From NCBI GenBank assembly GCA_017347445.1, contig AP021856.1:2240613-2304612 (forward strand): a DNA stretch of 64,000 bases. The letters are read 5' to 3'. The position numbers and the translations under genes were made by a program. The stretch comes from Candidatus Brocadia pituitae. GTDB lineage: Bacteria > Planctomycetota > Brocadiia > Brocadiales > Brocadiaceae. The notes under the pieces were generated by a model. That model saw nothing but the letters and a program-made list of their open reading frames with translations, was not told the origin of the DNA and did no database searches. Shown here one piece after another: positions 17,179 to 25,186 of this stretch (position 1 is its first letter; every line of letters begins with the position of its first letter).

Positions 17179-17784
17179 ATGAATATTACTCAAGATCGTA
17201 TGAAAGTGATTGAAATAATGTCTAGGCTTAGTATCGACAGGGCTTCCAGGGCTCTCTCCAAGACACTAAAAACCGGCGCTATGATTTCACTTTCAAATGT
17301 GTACATAGCAGATTTAAGCGAGACGACTGAAAAGATGAATGATGATTTCCGGGAGATGACTGGTGTTATGGTCGATTTTAAAGGGAACATTCGTTGTAAG
17401 CTTTTATTCATGCTGCCGGTAAACGGTTCATTCATTCTCACCGATCTCTTTCTCAGACAACCTGCCGGCACCACAAAAGAATATAATGAATTTACTGAAA
17501 GTGTAATTCAGGAATTAGGAAACATTCTTGCGAGTCATATCAGCAATGCCCTGGTATCCGATTTTGACGCTACATTAGTACCAGAGCCCCCACATGTGCA
17601 TAATGATTATGCAGGAGTTATGTTTGCAAATCTAGTCATGGAACAAGGCATGAGTGATGACAAACTATTGCTGATGGAGACAAAATTTGTAATTAGTAAA
17701 AATGAACTCGAATGTTACCTTTTTTTAGTACCGGAGATGACGTCATTTGTAAAGCTGTTAGACAATATAGGAGTAAAAACATGA
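17179..17784 (+). CDS. cheC: CheC-like CheY-P phosphatase
   Basis: This 201-residue protein is of the CheC/FliY-type phosphatase family. A catalytic ExxN is visible as E112-L-G-N115 in QELGNILASHISNAL. The first CheC active site, normally ExGNIGxxNA near the N-terminus, is replaced by IEIMSRLSIDRASRALS, so only the second site looks functional. The ATG at 17179 with AAAGG about eight bases upstream is preferred over a TTG at 17164. The stop overlaps the start of the next cheY (ATGA), which is strong translational coupling between a phosphatase and its probable substrate. With CheD present, the classical CheC-CheD regulation is plausible. Confidence 0.85.
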   Translation: MNITQDRMKVIEIMSRLSIDRASRALSKTLKTGAMISLSNVYIADLSETTEKMNDDFREMTGVMVDFKGNIRCKLLFMLPVNGSFILTDLFLRQPAGTTKEYNEFTESVIQELGNILASHISNALVSDFDATLVPEPPHVHNDYAGVMFANLVMEQGMSDDKLLLMETKFVISKNELECYLFLVPEMTSFVKLLDNIGVKT

Positions 17785-18173
17785 AGAAGATATTAGTAGT
17801 AGACGACGCCAAAGTCATAAGGATGGTAATAAAACGACTTTTGATACAACACGGATATCAGGTTGCAGGTGAAGCTGGGAATGGCAGGGAGGCATTTGAA
17901 AAATACAAAGAATTAAGGCCTGACGCCGTAACAATGGATATTATAATGCCAGAGGTGGACGGAATTCAAGGGTTGAAAGAGATCCTTGCCTTTGATAAAC
18001 AAGCAAAGGTAATCATGATTTCAGCCATAGACCAACGTGATTCTTTAACGGAGGCAATCAGAAACGGCGCTACCGATTATGTGGTAAAGCCATTTGAAGA
18101 CGACCGGATGATATCGACATTAAAAAATATTTTTGGCGAGAATCAAGGAGCTGCAGTAGGCAGTAGGCAGTAG
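17781..18173 (+). CDS. cheY: CheY-type single-domain response regulator (second copy)
   Basis: The 130-residue receiver domain has D8-D9, phospho-acceptor D53 (AVTMDIIMPEVDG), a Ser in MISAIDQ and Lys in VVKPFED. It overlaps the cheC stop by four bases (ATGA), so the two are translated together. Its last codons (GAAVGSRQ) are encoded by the left iterated GCAGTAG repeat of the following cassette. The natural C-terminus may therefore have been replaced or extended when that repeat arrived. Compared with the first CheY (6266) it is closer to the classic flagellar-type CheY of CheC-containing bacteria, which is a subjective judgement. Confidence 0.92.
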   Translation: MKKILVVDDAKVIRMVIKRLLIQHGYQVAGEAGNGREAFEKYKELRPDAVTMDIIMPEVDGIQGLKEILAFDKQAKVIMISAIDQRDSLTEAIRNGATDYVVKPFEDDRMISTLKNIFGENQGAAVGSRQ

Positions 18174-18175
18174 GC
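18153..18175 (+). repeat. Left iterated flank of the intact four-helix-bundle cassette
   Basis: Three tandem GCAGTAG units (18153-18173) occur here. The reverse complement (CTACTGC repeats) closely matches the right-hand CTTACTGCTTACTG at 18646-18659. The repeat runs into the last codons of the preceding cheY. Confidence 0.65.
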
Positions 18176-18185
18176 AAAATAAACA

Positions 18186-18626
18186 ATGGATACAACGGAT
18201 ATCAATAATTTTAAAAGTTTAATGGTTTACAAAAAGGCTTTTTGTCTGGCAATGGAAATTTATCACCTTACGAAGAGTTTCCCTAAAGATGAACTTTATT
18301 CGTTAATAAGTCAAATCAGGAAGTCGTCACGCTCGGTTTGCTCAAATATTGCTGAAGGATACAGAAAACGCCAATACCCTGCACATTTCGTAAGCAAAGT
18401 ATCTGACGCAGATATGGAGAATAGCGAGACTCAAGTATGGATAGATTTTGCCTTTCATTGCAAATATATAAACGAACAAACTCAAACAGATTTGCTCAAT
18501 AAATCAACAGAAGTTGGAAGACTGCTAAATTATATAGTTGAAAATCCTGAAAAGTATTTAAGAAAGAACATGAAAACCGTTCCTGACAGGTGCAGGAATA
18601 ATCACAGAGAAACGAATGGCAAATAA
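18186..18626 (+). CDS. Four-helix-bundle protein (23S rRNA intervening-sequence protein family), intact
   Basis: The 146-residue protein belongs to the TIGR02436/S23 four-helix-bundle family, whose first members were found in intervening sequences of 23S rRNA. FKSLMVYKKAFCLAMEIYHL, FPKDELYSLISQIRKSSRS, VCSNIAEGY and LGRLLNYI-like GRLLNYIVENPEK segments are typical. No enzymatic motif is known. Related Avd proteins of diversity-generating retroelements share the fold, but no reverse transcriptase is present here. It interrupts the cheY-cheR gap and is bordered by imperfect inverted iterated repeats. It is the only intact one of four family copies in this cluster. The gene looks like a mobile or recurrently inserted passenger rather than a chemotaxis component. 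Confidence 0.85.
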   Translation: MDTTDINNFKSLMVYKKAFCLAMEIYHLTKSFPKDELYSLISQIRKSSRSVCSNIAEGYRKRQYPAHFVSKVSDADMENSETQVWIDFAFHCKYINEQTQTDLLNKSTEVGRLLNYIVENPEKYLRKNMKTVPDRCRNNHRETNGK

Positions 18627-18643
18627 TGTATCATACCGCTGGA

Positions 18644-18684
18644 TGCTTACTGCTTACTGTCAACGGTAAAATGCCAACTGCCCA
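18644..18684 (+). repeat. Right iterated flank of the intact four-helix-bundle cassette
   Basis: TGCTTACTGCTTACTG (18644-18659) followed by TGCCAACTGCCCA. This is the imperfect reverse complement of the GCAGTAG repeats to the left of the gene. Confidence 0.6.
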
Positions 18685-18747
18685 TTTTTAGGAGCAGACA
18701 AAATAGTTACTAAAATACTTTGAAAAGGGTTTTTAAAGGAAATACCT

Positions 18748-19581
18748 ATGGACATGGAAATCAACGATAAAGAATTTGGGCTTTTTCAGCGTTTAATCTA
18801 CAATAAAAGCGGAATAAATCTTACTTCTTCAAAAAAAGAGTTGTTAAAATCCCGTTTAATGAAGCGCTTACGAGAAAAATCGTTGTCCTCATTTAAGGAA
18901 TACTATCAATACATTACGGAAGAAGACACGACGGGCGAAGAACTGGTGAGCATGCTGGATTGCATCTCCACAAACCTCACAGAATTTTTTAGGGAATCGG
19001 CCCATTTTAACTTCCTGTCAGAAAGTGTACTTCCTGTCTTATTAGAGAATAAAAGAAAAAACCGTGAAAAAAAGATCAGGATATGGTGTGCAGGATGCTC
19101 AACCGGAGAAGAGCCGTATAGTATTTCTATGATACTATCAGATTGTATAGAACAGCCTTTAGAATGGGATATAAAAATATTAGCTACCGATTTGTCAACA
19201 CGAGTATTAAAAAAGGCCTCGCAAGGAACATACGCAAAAGACCGGCTAAGGGGTATTCCCAATCAAATGCTTAACACGTATTTTGAAAGAGGAGTGCATA
19301 ATCTCAAAGACTGCTATCAAATAAAAGATTTCTTGAAAAACCTAATTGTCTTTAGAAGACTTAATCTGACCGATGAAATATTTCCCTTCAAAGGGCAATT
19401 TGATTTTATATTTTGCAGGAATGTGATGATTTATTTTGACAAACAAACCCAGACTGAACTGATATCAAAATTTTATAAACATCTTGCCCTTTATGGATAT
19501 CTTTTTATAGGTCATTCAGAAAGCCTTGCTGGCACTGAGACCAGATTCCGGTACGTACGCCCTACGATTTATCAGAAGTAA
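18748..19581 (+). CDS. cheR: Chemoreceptor methyltransferase CheR
   Basis: The 277-residue CheR has an N-terminal all-helical domain (residues 1-70) and a SAM-dependent methyltransferase domain. IWCAGCSTGEEPYS forms the SAM-binding loop, ILATDLSTRVL the second strand, and FIFCRNVMIYFDK the active-site region. The end GHSESLAG is typical. It methylates glutamates of the chemoreceptors in opposition to CheB. GGAAA lies upstream of the ATG at 18748. There is no TPR or other extension. The receptors' conserved FKDF tails are possible docking sites, though that is not shown. Confidence 0.94.
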   Translation: MDMEINDKEFGLFQRLIYNKSGINLTSSKKELLKSRLMKRLREKSLSSFKEYYQYITEEDTTGEELVSMLDCISTNLTEFFRESAHFNFLSESVLPVLLENKRKNREKKIRIWCAGCSTGEEPYSISMILSDCIEQPLEWDIKILATDLSTRVLKKASQGTYAKDRLRGIPNQMLNTYFERGVHNLKDCYQIKDFLKNLIVFRRLNLTDEIFPFKGQFDFIFCRNVMIYFDKQTQTELISKFYKHLALYGYLFIGHSESLAGTETRFRYVRPTIYQK

Positions 19582-19767
19582 CAATCTCGAGCAATTTATT
19601 TTAGTACGGGCAGACAATTCCAGCCATGTTTAATCACCTGTCTGCGGTACATATGTCGCGTCATGAGACAATTCTGGCAGGCTAGACGACTTCGCGTACT
19701 TTATGCCTTTGCGATTCAAACACATATATAAGTTAAGAAACCAACGTAGTGGAAAAGGAGCTTTATT

Positions 19768-20862
19768 ATGCCAAAAAAAGTAAAGGTATTGATTGTAGAT
19801 GATTCTGCCGTAGTTAGGAAAATATTATCCACCGGCTTGAGCCACGATCAAGGGATAGAAGTAGTTGGAACGGCTGCAGATCCGTTTATTGCCAGGGACA
19901 AAATCATAAATTTAAAGCCTGATGTAATCACCCTTGACGTAGAAATGCCCAGAATGGACGGCATTTCTTTCCTGCAAAGATTAATGACCTATTATCCATT
20001 ACCCGTCATTATGGTTAGTTCCTTGACGCAGGCTGGCTGCGAGACAACGTTAAAGGCACTGGAAATAGGAGCATTGGACTATGTTGCAAAACCGTCATTA
20101 GACATATCACATACGCTTGATGAAATAATAACCGAACTGGCGGAGAAGATAAAAGAGTCGGCACATATTAAGGTGAAAAAGAAAGAATATTTTAAGGATG
20201 CCGGCAATAAAAATACCAATACCATACAACCTAAAACAAATCATGCATTGATAAATAGTACACACAAGATTATTGCAATCGGGGCATCGACAGGGGGAAC
20301 TGAGGCGCTCAGGGAGGTATTGATCCATATGCCATCAAATGCACCGGGAATATTGATTGTGCAGCATATGCCACAGTTGTTCACAAAATCATTTGCTGAC
20401 AGATTGAATTCTCTTTGTTCTATCGAAGTGAGAGAGGCAAAGGACGGAGATAGCATTATTCCTGGACTGGCGCTGATTGCACCAGGAAATTATCACATGG
20501 AGTTACGAAGAAATGGCGCCCGATATTACGTAACAACAAACCAGTCACCTCCGGTTCGTCGCCATAGACCATCTGTAGAAGTGCTATTTGACTCTGTTGC
20601 AAAATATGCTGGCGCTAACGCCGTTGGTGTGATCATGACAGGCATGGGCGATGACGGCGCAAATGGCCTTTTGAAAATGAAAGAAGCAGGCGCTAAAACG
20701 ATCGCTCAGGATGAAGATAGCTGCGTAGTATTTGGCATGCCCAAGGAAGCAATCAAATTAGGCGCGGTTGAAGCGGTCGTTCCACTCAATAAAATCACCC
20801 CTTCTGTTTTATCAGCATTAGAAATGAAAACACCACAACCTCTCCTCTGTCAAAAGGGTTGA
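19768..20862 (+). CDS. cheB: Chemotaxis response regulator protein-glutamate methylesterase CheB
   Basis: This 364-residue two-domain CheB has a receiver at residues 1-125 (D11/D12 pair, phospho-acceptor Asp in VITLDVEMPRMDG, Lys in YVAKPS) and a linker of about 45 residues. The C-terminal methylesterase carries the Ser-His-Asp triad in IGASTGGTEAL, IVQHMP and MTGMGDDGANGL. It removes methyl groups from, and may deamidate, receptor glutamates. GGAG stands about nine bases before the ATG. The 186 bp gap after cheR contains a possible hairpin (GGCAGACA near 19608 with TGTCTGC near 19640) but no gene. It is the last gene of the chemosensory cluster and is followed by a terminator. Confidence 0.94.
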   Translation: MPKKVKVLIVDDSAVVRKILSTGLSHDQGIEVVGTAADPFIARDKIINLKPDVITLDVEMPRMDGISFLQRLMTYYPLPVIMVSSLTQAGCETTLKALEIGALDYVAKPSLDISHTLDEIITELAEKIKESAHIKVKKKEYFKDAGNKNTNTIQPKTNHALINSTHKIIAIGASTGGTEALREVLIHMPSNAPGILIVQHMPQLFTKSFADRLNSLCSIEVREAKDGDSIIPGLALIAPGNYHMELRRNGARYYVTTNQSPPVRRHRPSVEVLFDSVAKYAGANAVGVIMTGMGDDGANGLLKMKEAGAKTIAQDEDSCVVFGMPKEAIKLGAVEAVVPLNKITPSVLSALEMKTPQPLLCQKG

Positions 20863-20898
20863 TGGTATAAGACACAATGGATTTTCAGCACATCGTAT

Positions 20899-20925
20899 AT
20901 ATTTCATATAACATGAAATATTTTT
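20899..20925 (+). terminator. Intrinsic terminator after cheB
   Basis: ATATTTCAT (20899-20907) and ATGAAATAT (20913-20921) form a nine-pair stem with a short loop, followed by a T-rich tail. It lies between the convergent cheB and cobB/cbiA genes and would end the che operon. Confidence 0.65.
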
Positions 20926-20934
20926 ATTTGTACA

Positions 20935-22326
20935 CTAGATCCTATCTGCAATTGTGTATAAAAATTGTTTCGCCAACTTGGGATTGGCCGAAAAATGTAC
21001 GTGGCAATAAGAACCAAGTACGCGGTCGGCAATAAGCCCGTCTTGTTTTGGCACACTGTCACCGTATCTGGACACATCATACGCATATTGTGTTCCTGCA
21101 GGTACGTGTAAAGAGGACCAGTGAAATTCGTGTGCTTTGAATATATCACCCTTCATACACAGAACCGTACCATGGAGTGCCTTTACCAGTACATAACCCA
21201 ATCCCTGCCGTTTATTTTCCATCTTTGTAGTTCCCTTCAGTATGCTACACATCTCATGGGTCTTATTTTTAAAATCAATCAGTTTTTCAAGCAGATACAT
21301 CATTCCACCGCATTCTCCGTAGATAACAACACCGTTCCTATGCGCCTTGAGAATGGACTCCTTCATGGTGGTGTTTGATGCAAGCATGGAGGCATATAGT
21401 TCCGGGAAACCACCTCCGATGTACAGCCCGTCAATGTCTGCGGGCAGGTACTTATCATACAAGGGGCTAAAATACGTCAGCTCAGCCCCATACAACTCCA
21501 GAAGATCCAGGTTATCCTGATAATAAAAATTGAAAGCCTCATCCATGGCAACAGCAATCCGGCAGGGAAATCGTTCATGGATACCACAAAACACGGTCTT
21601 CTTAAAGGCCGGAAGATTTTTTGAGGAAGACGCAATACTGATTAATTTGTCTATATCCACGGCGGCCGACAACCGCTTTCCAATCTTTTGATATGTGGAT
21701 TTTGAAAGCTCCTGTTCTGCTGATGGTACCAGTCCGAGGTGGCGTTCCGGCAGCATTATTTCATCATCAAAAGGAAGATACCCTAATACCGGGGTTTTAC
21801 CATGATCTTCGATAGAATTTTTTACTGAAACGTAATGTCTTTCACTTTTGATTCTGTTTAAGATCACCCCTGCAATTTCAACGTCTTTGTCAAAATTCTT
21901 ATATCCCAATACGATTGCGCCTGCACTACGCGATAATCCCTTTGCATCCATTACCAGCACCACAGGCACATTCAACATCTTGGCAATATGCGCTGTGCTT
22001 CCTGATTCTGTCCCATCGAGACAACCGTCGTACAATCCCATCACGCCTTCAATTACAGCCATGTTTGCCCCCTGAAAGGCATGCTCAAATAATTCCAGGC
22101 ATACATCCCGGTTCATGAACCATGTATCCAGATTGCGGGAAGGTCTTTCTGTAATGGCTGTATGGTGTGAAGGATCAATATAATCCGGTCCTACCTTAAA
22201 GCCCTGAACGGCATAACCCATGTCTTTCAGGATAGACATAAAACCAAGGGTAATCGTCGTTTTACCCACGCCGCTATGGGTGCCAGCAATCAATATTCTT
22301 GGAAGATAAGCTGAACTCTGTTTCAT
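20935..22326 (-). CDS. cobB: Cobyrinate a,c-diamide synthase (CobB/CbiA)
   Basis: The 463-residue enzyme performs ATP- and glutamine-dependent amidation of the a and c side chains of (hydrogeno)cobyrinate. The N-terminal dethiobiotin synthetase-like ATPase has the P-loop GTHSGVGKTTITLG, GFKVGPDYIDPSHH and VIEGVMGLYDG. The C-terminal class I glutamine amidotransferase-like domain has the nucleophile Cys in YGECGGMMYL and a late His in HFSANP. Cobalt is normally inserted late in the CobB route and early in the CbiA route; which route is used cannot be told here. It sits at the 3' end of a minus-strand block with a YkgJ-like protein, CbiQ and CbiB/CobD. The start at 22326 places the P-loop at about residue 15, as expected. 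Confidence 0.92.
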   Translation of the reverse strand: MKQSSAYLPRILIAGTHSGVGKTTITLGFMSILKDMGYAVQGFKVGPDYIDPSHHTAITERPSRNLDTWFMNRDVCLELFEHAFQGANMAVIEGVMGLYDGCLDGTESGSTAHIAKMLNVPVVLVMDAKGLSRSAGAIVLGYKNFDKDVEIAGVILNRIKSERHYVSVKNSIEDHGKTPVLGYLPFDDEIMLPERHLGLVPSAEQELSKSTYQKIGKRLSAAVDIDKLISIASSSKNLPAFKKTVFCGIHERFPCRIAVAMDEAFNFYYQDNLDLLELYGAELTYFSPLYDKYLPADIDGLYIGGGFPELYASMLASNTTMKESILKAHRNGVVIYGECGGMMYLLEKLIDFKNKTHEMCSILKGTTKMENKRQGLGYVLVKALHGTVLCMKGDIFKAHEFHWSSLHVPAGTQYAYDVSRYGDSVPKQDGLIADRVLGSYCHVHFSANPKLAKQFLYTIADRI

Positions 22327-22366
22327 AAGGCAAGTATTGTGCGTAATAATACAATGACTGTTTGTT

Positions 22367-23143
22367 TTATTTCCTCGTTATGCTATTTTCCTTTTCAATT
22401 GCACAATTTATTCGGTTCTGCCACGTACTGCCATAATGTTTTTCCAACCAGCTTTCAATATGCCCCTGCCAGTGTTGGTATGCTTGTTTTATACTTTCAA
22501 TCTTTGGATGCACCCTGGAAGTATACAAAACACCTTCTGTCTTTGGTACCTCTAAAAGAAAATATTCTGCAGGTTTTTCATTCCAGGCAGCACTAATCTT
22601 GACTATCTTTTCACAGAGATGCAACTTTTTTCGTATCTCTTCCGTGGTAAAACCGGGGGCAATTTTTTTTAAAAGTTTATGATCGTCCCTGATAGCGAAA
22701 TACAAGCGAAAGACGTGTTTATGTTTCAGCGTAATGTAGTCCGCTGAGGCAAGATATTCATTGTAGATGCAAGGTGCAGGAATATCGTGCATAAAACTAT
22801 CTGGTTTATCAGGGAATTCATTGCAGGTATAGGGGCGGCACTTCTTATCAAATATTCCGCATCGTAACAATACGCTGATAGAATACCCTGTCGGTGTGCT
22901 CAATTCTTTCAAATAAAATTCAAGACATTTACAAGGATTGTACACGATATCCTTCGACTGAAGAGCTGTGTAAAGCAGCTTAATACCATAAGACGCACTC
23001 CTTCGTTTCAGAAAAATCTTTGCTATCCCTAGATGGGTGTGATCCCTGGGTATGCTCATAAAACAGCATATCCCATCTGCACAGATATCATTGACAAAGG
23101 CAATGTCCTTATTGCAGCCAACGATGCTGGATTCTGTTTTCAT
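22367..23143 (-). CDS. YkgJ-family cysteine-cluster protein
   Basis: The 258-residue protein is rich in cysteine. ADGICCFM near residue 25, NPCKCLEF near 70, RCGIFDKKCRPYTCNEFPDKP near 95-115 and APCIYNEY resemble the YkgJ (zinc- or iron-chelating, UPF0153) arrangement CxIxxxRPxxCxxFP. Its function is not known. Members are thought to bind Fe-S or metal clusters. It lies between cobB/cbiA and cbiQ on the same strand with short gaps, in a cobalamin and cobalt block. That position makes a metal-related role attractive but unproven. Its C-terminal half shows no recognised domain. Confidence 0.7.
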   Translation of the reverse strand: MKTESSIVGCNKDIAFVNDICADGICCFMSIPRDHTHLGIAKIFLKRRSASYGIKLLYTALQSKDIVYNPCKCLEFYLKELSTPTGYSISVLLRCGIFDKKCRPYTCNEFPDKPDSFMHDIPAPCIYNEYLASADYITLKHKHVFRLYFAIRDDHKLLKKIAPGFTTEEIRKKLHLCEKIVKISAAWNEKPAEYFLLEVPKTEGVLYTSRVHPKIESIKQAYQHWQGHIESWLEKHYGSTWQNRINCAIEKENSITRK

Positions 23144-23158
23144 AATAAATGTCCAAGT

Positions 23159-23965
23159 TTAAAATAGCGATAATCCATGCCAAACATGAACATCCCTTCT
23201 TTTTATATATTCTATCTTGTAGACAAGACCAGAAACAATACAGAGTAACGAAACGATTATACCCGTTATAAATATAAAATCCAGAGAGGAGATACTAAAC
23301 TCCTTGGCTTCATGTATTTCTGCATGCAATTCAAGAAGGTTCTTTGGTTTATTCCTTTTTTCAGGCCTCTCGTGTGTCCCGCCCATCAACTTTCTGGTCA
23401 TGTATCCGGAAACTTGAGACGGTTGACCGTGCGGAGAGTCTGTAAATCTGAGATACTTAGCCTGAAACATCCGCGGTGTCTTCGATAAAAACACGAAGAG
23501 AGAACGACACATAAAATACAGGATCTTAATCGAAAGACGTGGAAAGTGAAGTAATTCTAATCCCTTCATAAAATCTGAAAAAGTTGTAGTTAAAGAGGCA
23601 ATTATGAGTAAAAGCGCTGACAGCCCCGACTTAATAATGATATTGAGAAATGCCCAGGCACCTTTATCTGTGATCTCAAACTTCCAATACCCTAAGTTCA
23701 TGGACCAACAGACAAATCCTTCCTTTACAAAAGGCACGAATGCTGCCATTATAAATATCCATGGAATCAAAATTGATGTTCTTTTTAATATCTGTCCTGG
23801 TGTAACCTGCGAAAGGAGCATTATTGTCAATATTACCAGGAAATACAGTTCAAAATCCTTGAAACGGACAATGGGAGTCAGGATGATGCAACAAATCAGT
23901 GCGAGAAACGATATGATTTTAGAACGTGGGTCAAGATTTTCTAAAATACCAGGTATTTTAAGCAC
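23159..23965 (-). CDS. cbiQ: CbiQ-like T component of an ECF cobalt transporter
   Basis: The 268-residue membrane protein matches the energy-coupling-factor T component for cobalt (CbiQ). It begins LDPRSKIISFLALICCIILT, the typical EcfT entry with an Asp-Pro-Arg after the N-terminus. Several transmembrane helices follow (about 15-45, 50-65, 75-100, 115-140, 235-260), and a cytoplasmic section contains AKYLRFT, where EcfT coupling helices usually lie. Neither CbiM/CbiN nor a CbiO ATPase is present nearby, so the transporter would need partners encoded elsewhere. It starts with GTG inside the end of cbiB/cobD (25 bp overlap), so it is translationally coupled. Confidence 0.8.
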   Translation of the reverse strand: MLKIPGILENLDPRSKIISFLALICCIILTPIVRFKDFELYFLVILTIMLLSQVTPGQILKRTSILIPWIFIMAAFVPFVKEGFVCWSMNLGYWKFEITDKGAWAFLNIIIKSGLSALLLIIASLTTTFSDFMKGLELLHFPRLSIKILYFMCRSLFVFLSKTPRMFQAKYLRFTDSPHGQPSQVSGYMTRKLMGGTHERPEKRNKPKNLLELHAEIHEAKEFSISSLDFIFITGIIVSLLCIVSGLVYKIEYIKRRDVHVWHGLSLF

Positions 23966-24927
23966 AGCACAACCCCAATTCCACTGAGCAAAAACAATAG
24001 TGATGTAATATAGAGGATCTTTACGGCGTGATCAATCGACTTCAAAGATAATTGATTTTGAGCATCGCCAATCAAAGGTTTGTCAACCACCTCACCCTGA
24101 TAGGTACTCGGCCCCCCTAGCTGTACCCCTAAAGCCCCTGCCATTGCTGCCTCCGGAATTCCGCTATTGGGACTTTCGTGCTTACGGCCATCACGGAAAG
24201 CAATCCGTAAAGACCTGAGAAAGCCACTGCCGCAAAGAAATGACGCGGCTGGAATTAAAACCGCACTGATCCTTGCAGGGATATAATTGGCTGCGTCATC
24301 AAAATATGCCGACGCCCAACCGAACCGGATATACGTATCGTTCTTGTATCCCACCATAGAATCCAGGGTATTTACTGCCCGATAAGCCATTGCGCCGGCA
24401 GGCCCCCCCAGAAAGGAATAAAACAATGGCGACACAACACCATCTACGCTACCCTCCGCAACGGTTTCCACACATGCCCTTACTATTTGTTCTTCAGTAA
24501 GATGTGCCGTATCTCTCCCTACAATCAGTGACAACGTTTGCCGGGCACTTATTACATCATTTTCTCTGAGACAAGCCATGATCTTTCTTGCCTCGCCAGC
24601 CAGGCTTTTCACGGAAATTGTGAAATAAATACAAATCGTACCAATTATTATTTCAAAAAAGAAGCGGCCTTGTTTGGCAATGGACATTACGGAAAAAATT
24701 GCCAGATATGTTCCCATAACAACGATCAGGGTTAACAATATTCCACTCATACGCTCTGGAAGAGAGAATTTTCGTAATACGAATTCTGTTTGTTCAATAA
24801 ATCTTCCTATGAGTCGAACCGGGTGATATGACCATTGAGGATCACCAATGACAATGTCTATAAGAAAGGCTACCGCTATTTGAATAAGGTTAAGATGCAA
24901 GGGAGCAGGCATGATGAAGAAAAACAT
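23941..24927 (-). CDS. cbiB: Adenosylcobinamide-phosphate synthase (CbiB/CobD)
   Basis: This 328-residue integral membrane protein attaches aminopropanol phosphate to adenosylcobyric acid. Diagnostic segments are FLIDIVIGDPQWSYHPVR near the N-terminus, LSLIVGRDTAHLTEEQI, ETVAEGSVDGVVSPLFY, AYRAVNTLDSMVGYK, and GRKHESPNSGIPEAAMAGALGVQLGG near the end (shown in parts). Overlap with cbiQ and closeness to cobB/cbiA make a B12 block. GGGG lies four bases before the ATG at 24927. In B12-dependent lineages such blocks are often riboswitch controlled, but I see no cobalamin riboswitch in the 260 bp upstream. Confidence 0.92.
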   Translation of the reverse strand: MFFFIMPAPLHLNLIQIAVAFLIDIVIGDPQWSYHPVRLIGRFIEQTEFVLRKFSLPERMSGILLTLIVVMGTYLAIFSVMSIAKQGRFFFEIIIGTICIYFTISVKSLAGEARKIMACLRENDVISARQTLSLIVGRDTAHLTEEQIVRACVETVAEGSVDGVVSPLFYSFLGGPAGAMAYRAVNTLDSMVGYKNDTYIRFGWASAYFDDAANYIPARISAVLIPAASFLCGSGFLRSLRIAFRDGRKHESPNSGIPEAAMAGALGVQLGGPSTYQGEVVDKPLIGDAQNQLSLKSIDHAVKILYITSLLFLLSGIGVVLCLKYLVF

Positions 24928-25186
24928 AACCCCAGCAAACAGAAAAAAAGAGCCAGAAACCAGAATTCAACAGTCAGAATGGATTACCACTGCACTACAA
25001 AATGTGGATTTCTATTCTGAATCCTGAACCCTGGCAACTGACTCCTTTTAAAAAAAGATACATAAATTTTAGCTATCGATTCTCAGACGTGTAATTCACG
25101 GAAAAGCGACCACAGTTATATACTCGTGGTGTTCATAAAAAATAAATTTTAACGTAATACATCGTGAGTCGCTTGAGTATGAAAAC

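Noticed and set aside
24928-25186. A cobalamin riboswitch ahead of the B12 genes
   Set aside because: No B12-box-like sequence was found; the gap holds only simple CTGAATCCTGAACC-type repeats and a weak inverted repeat.
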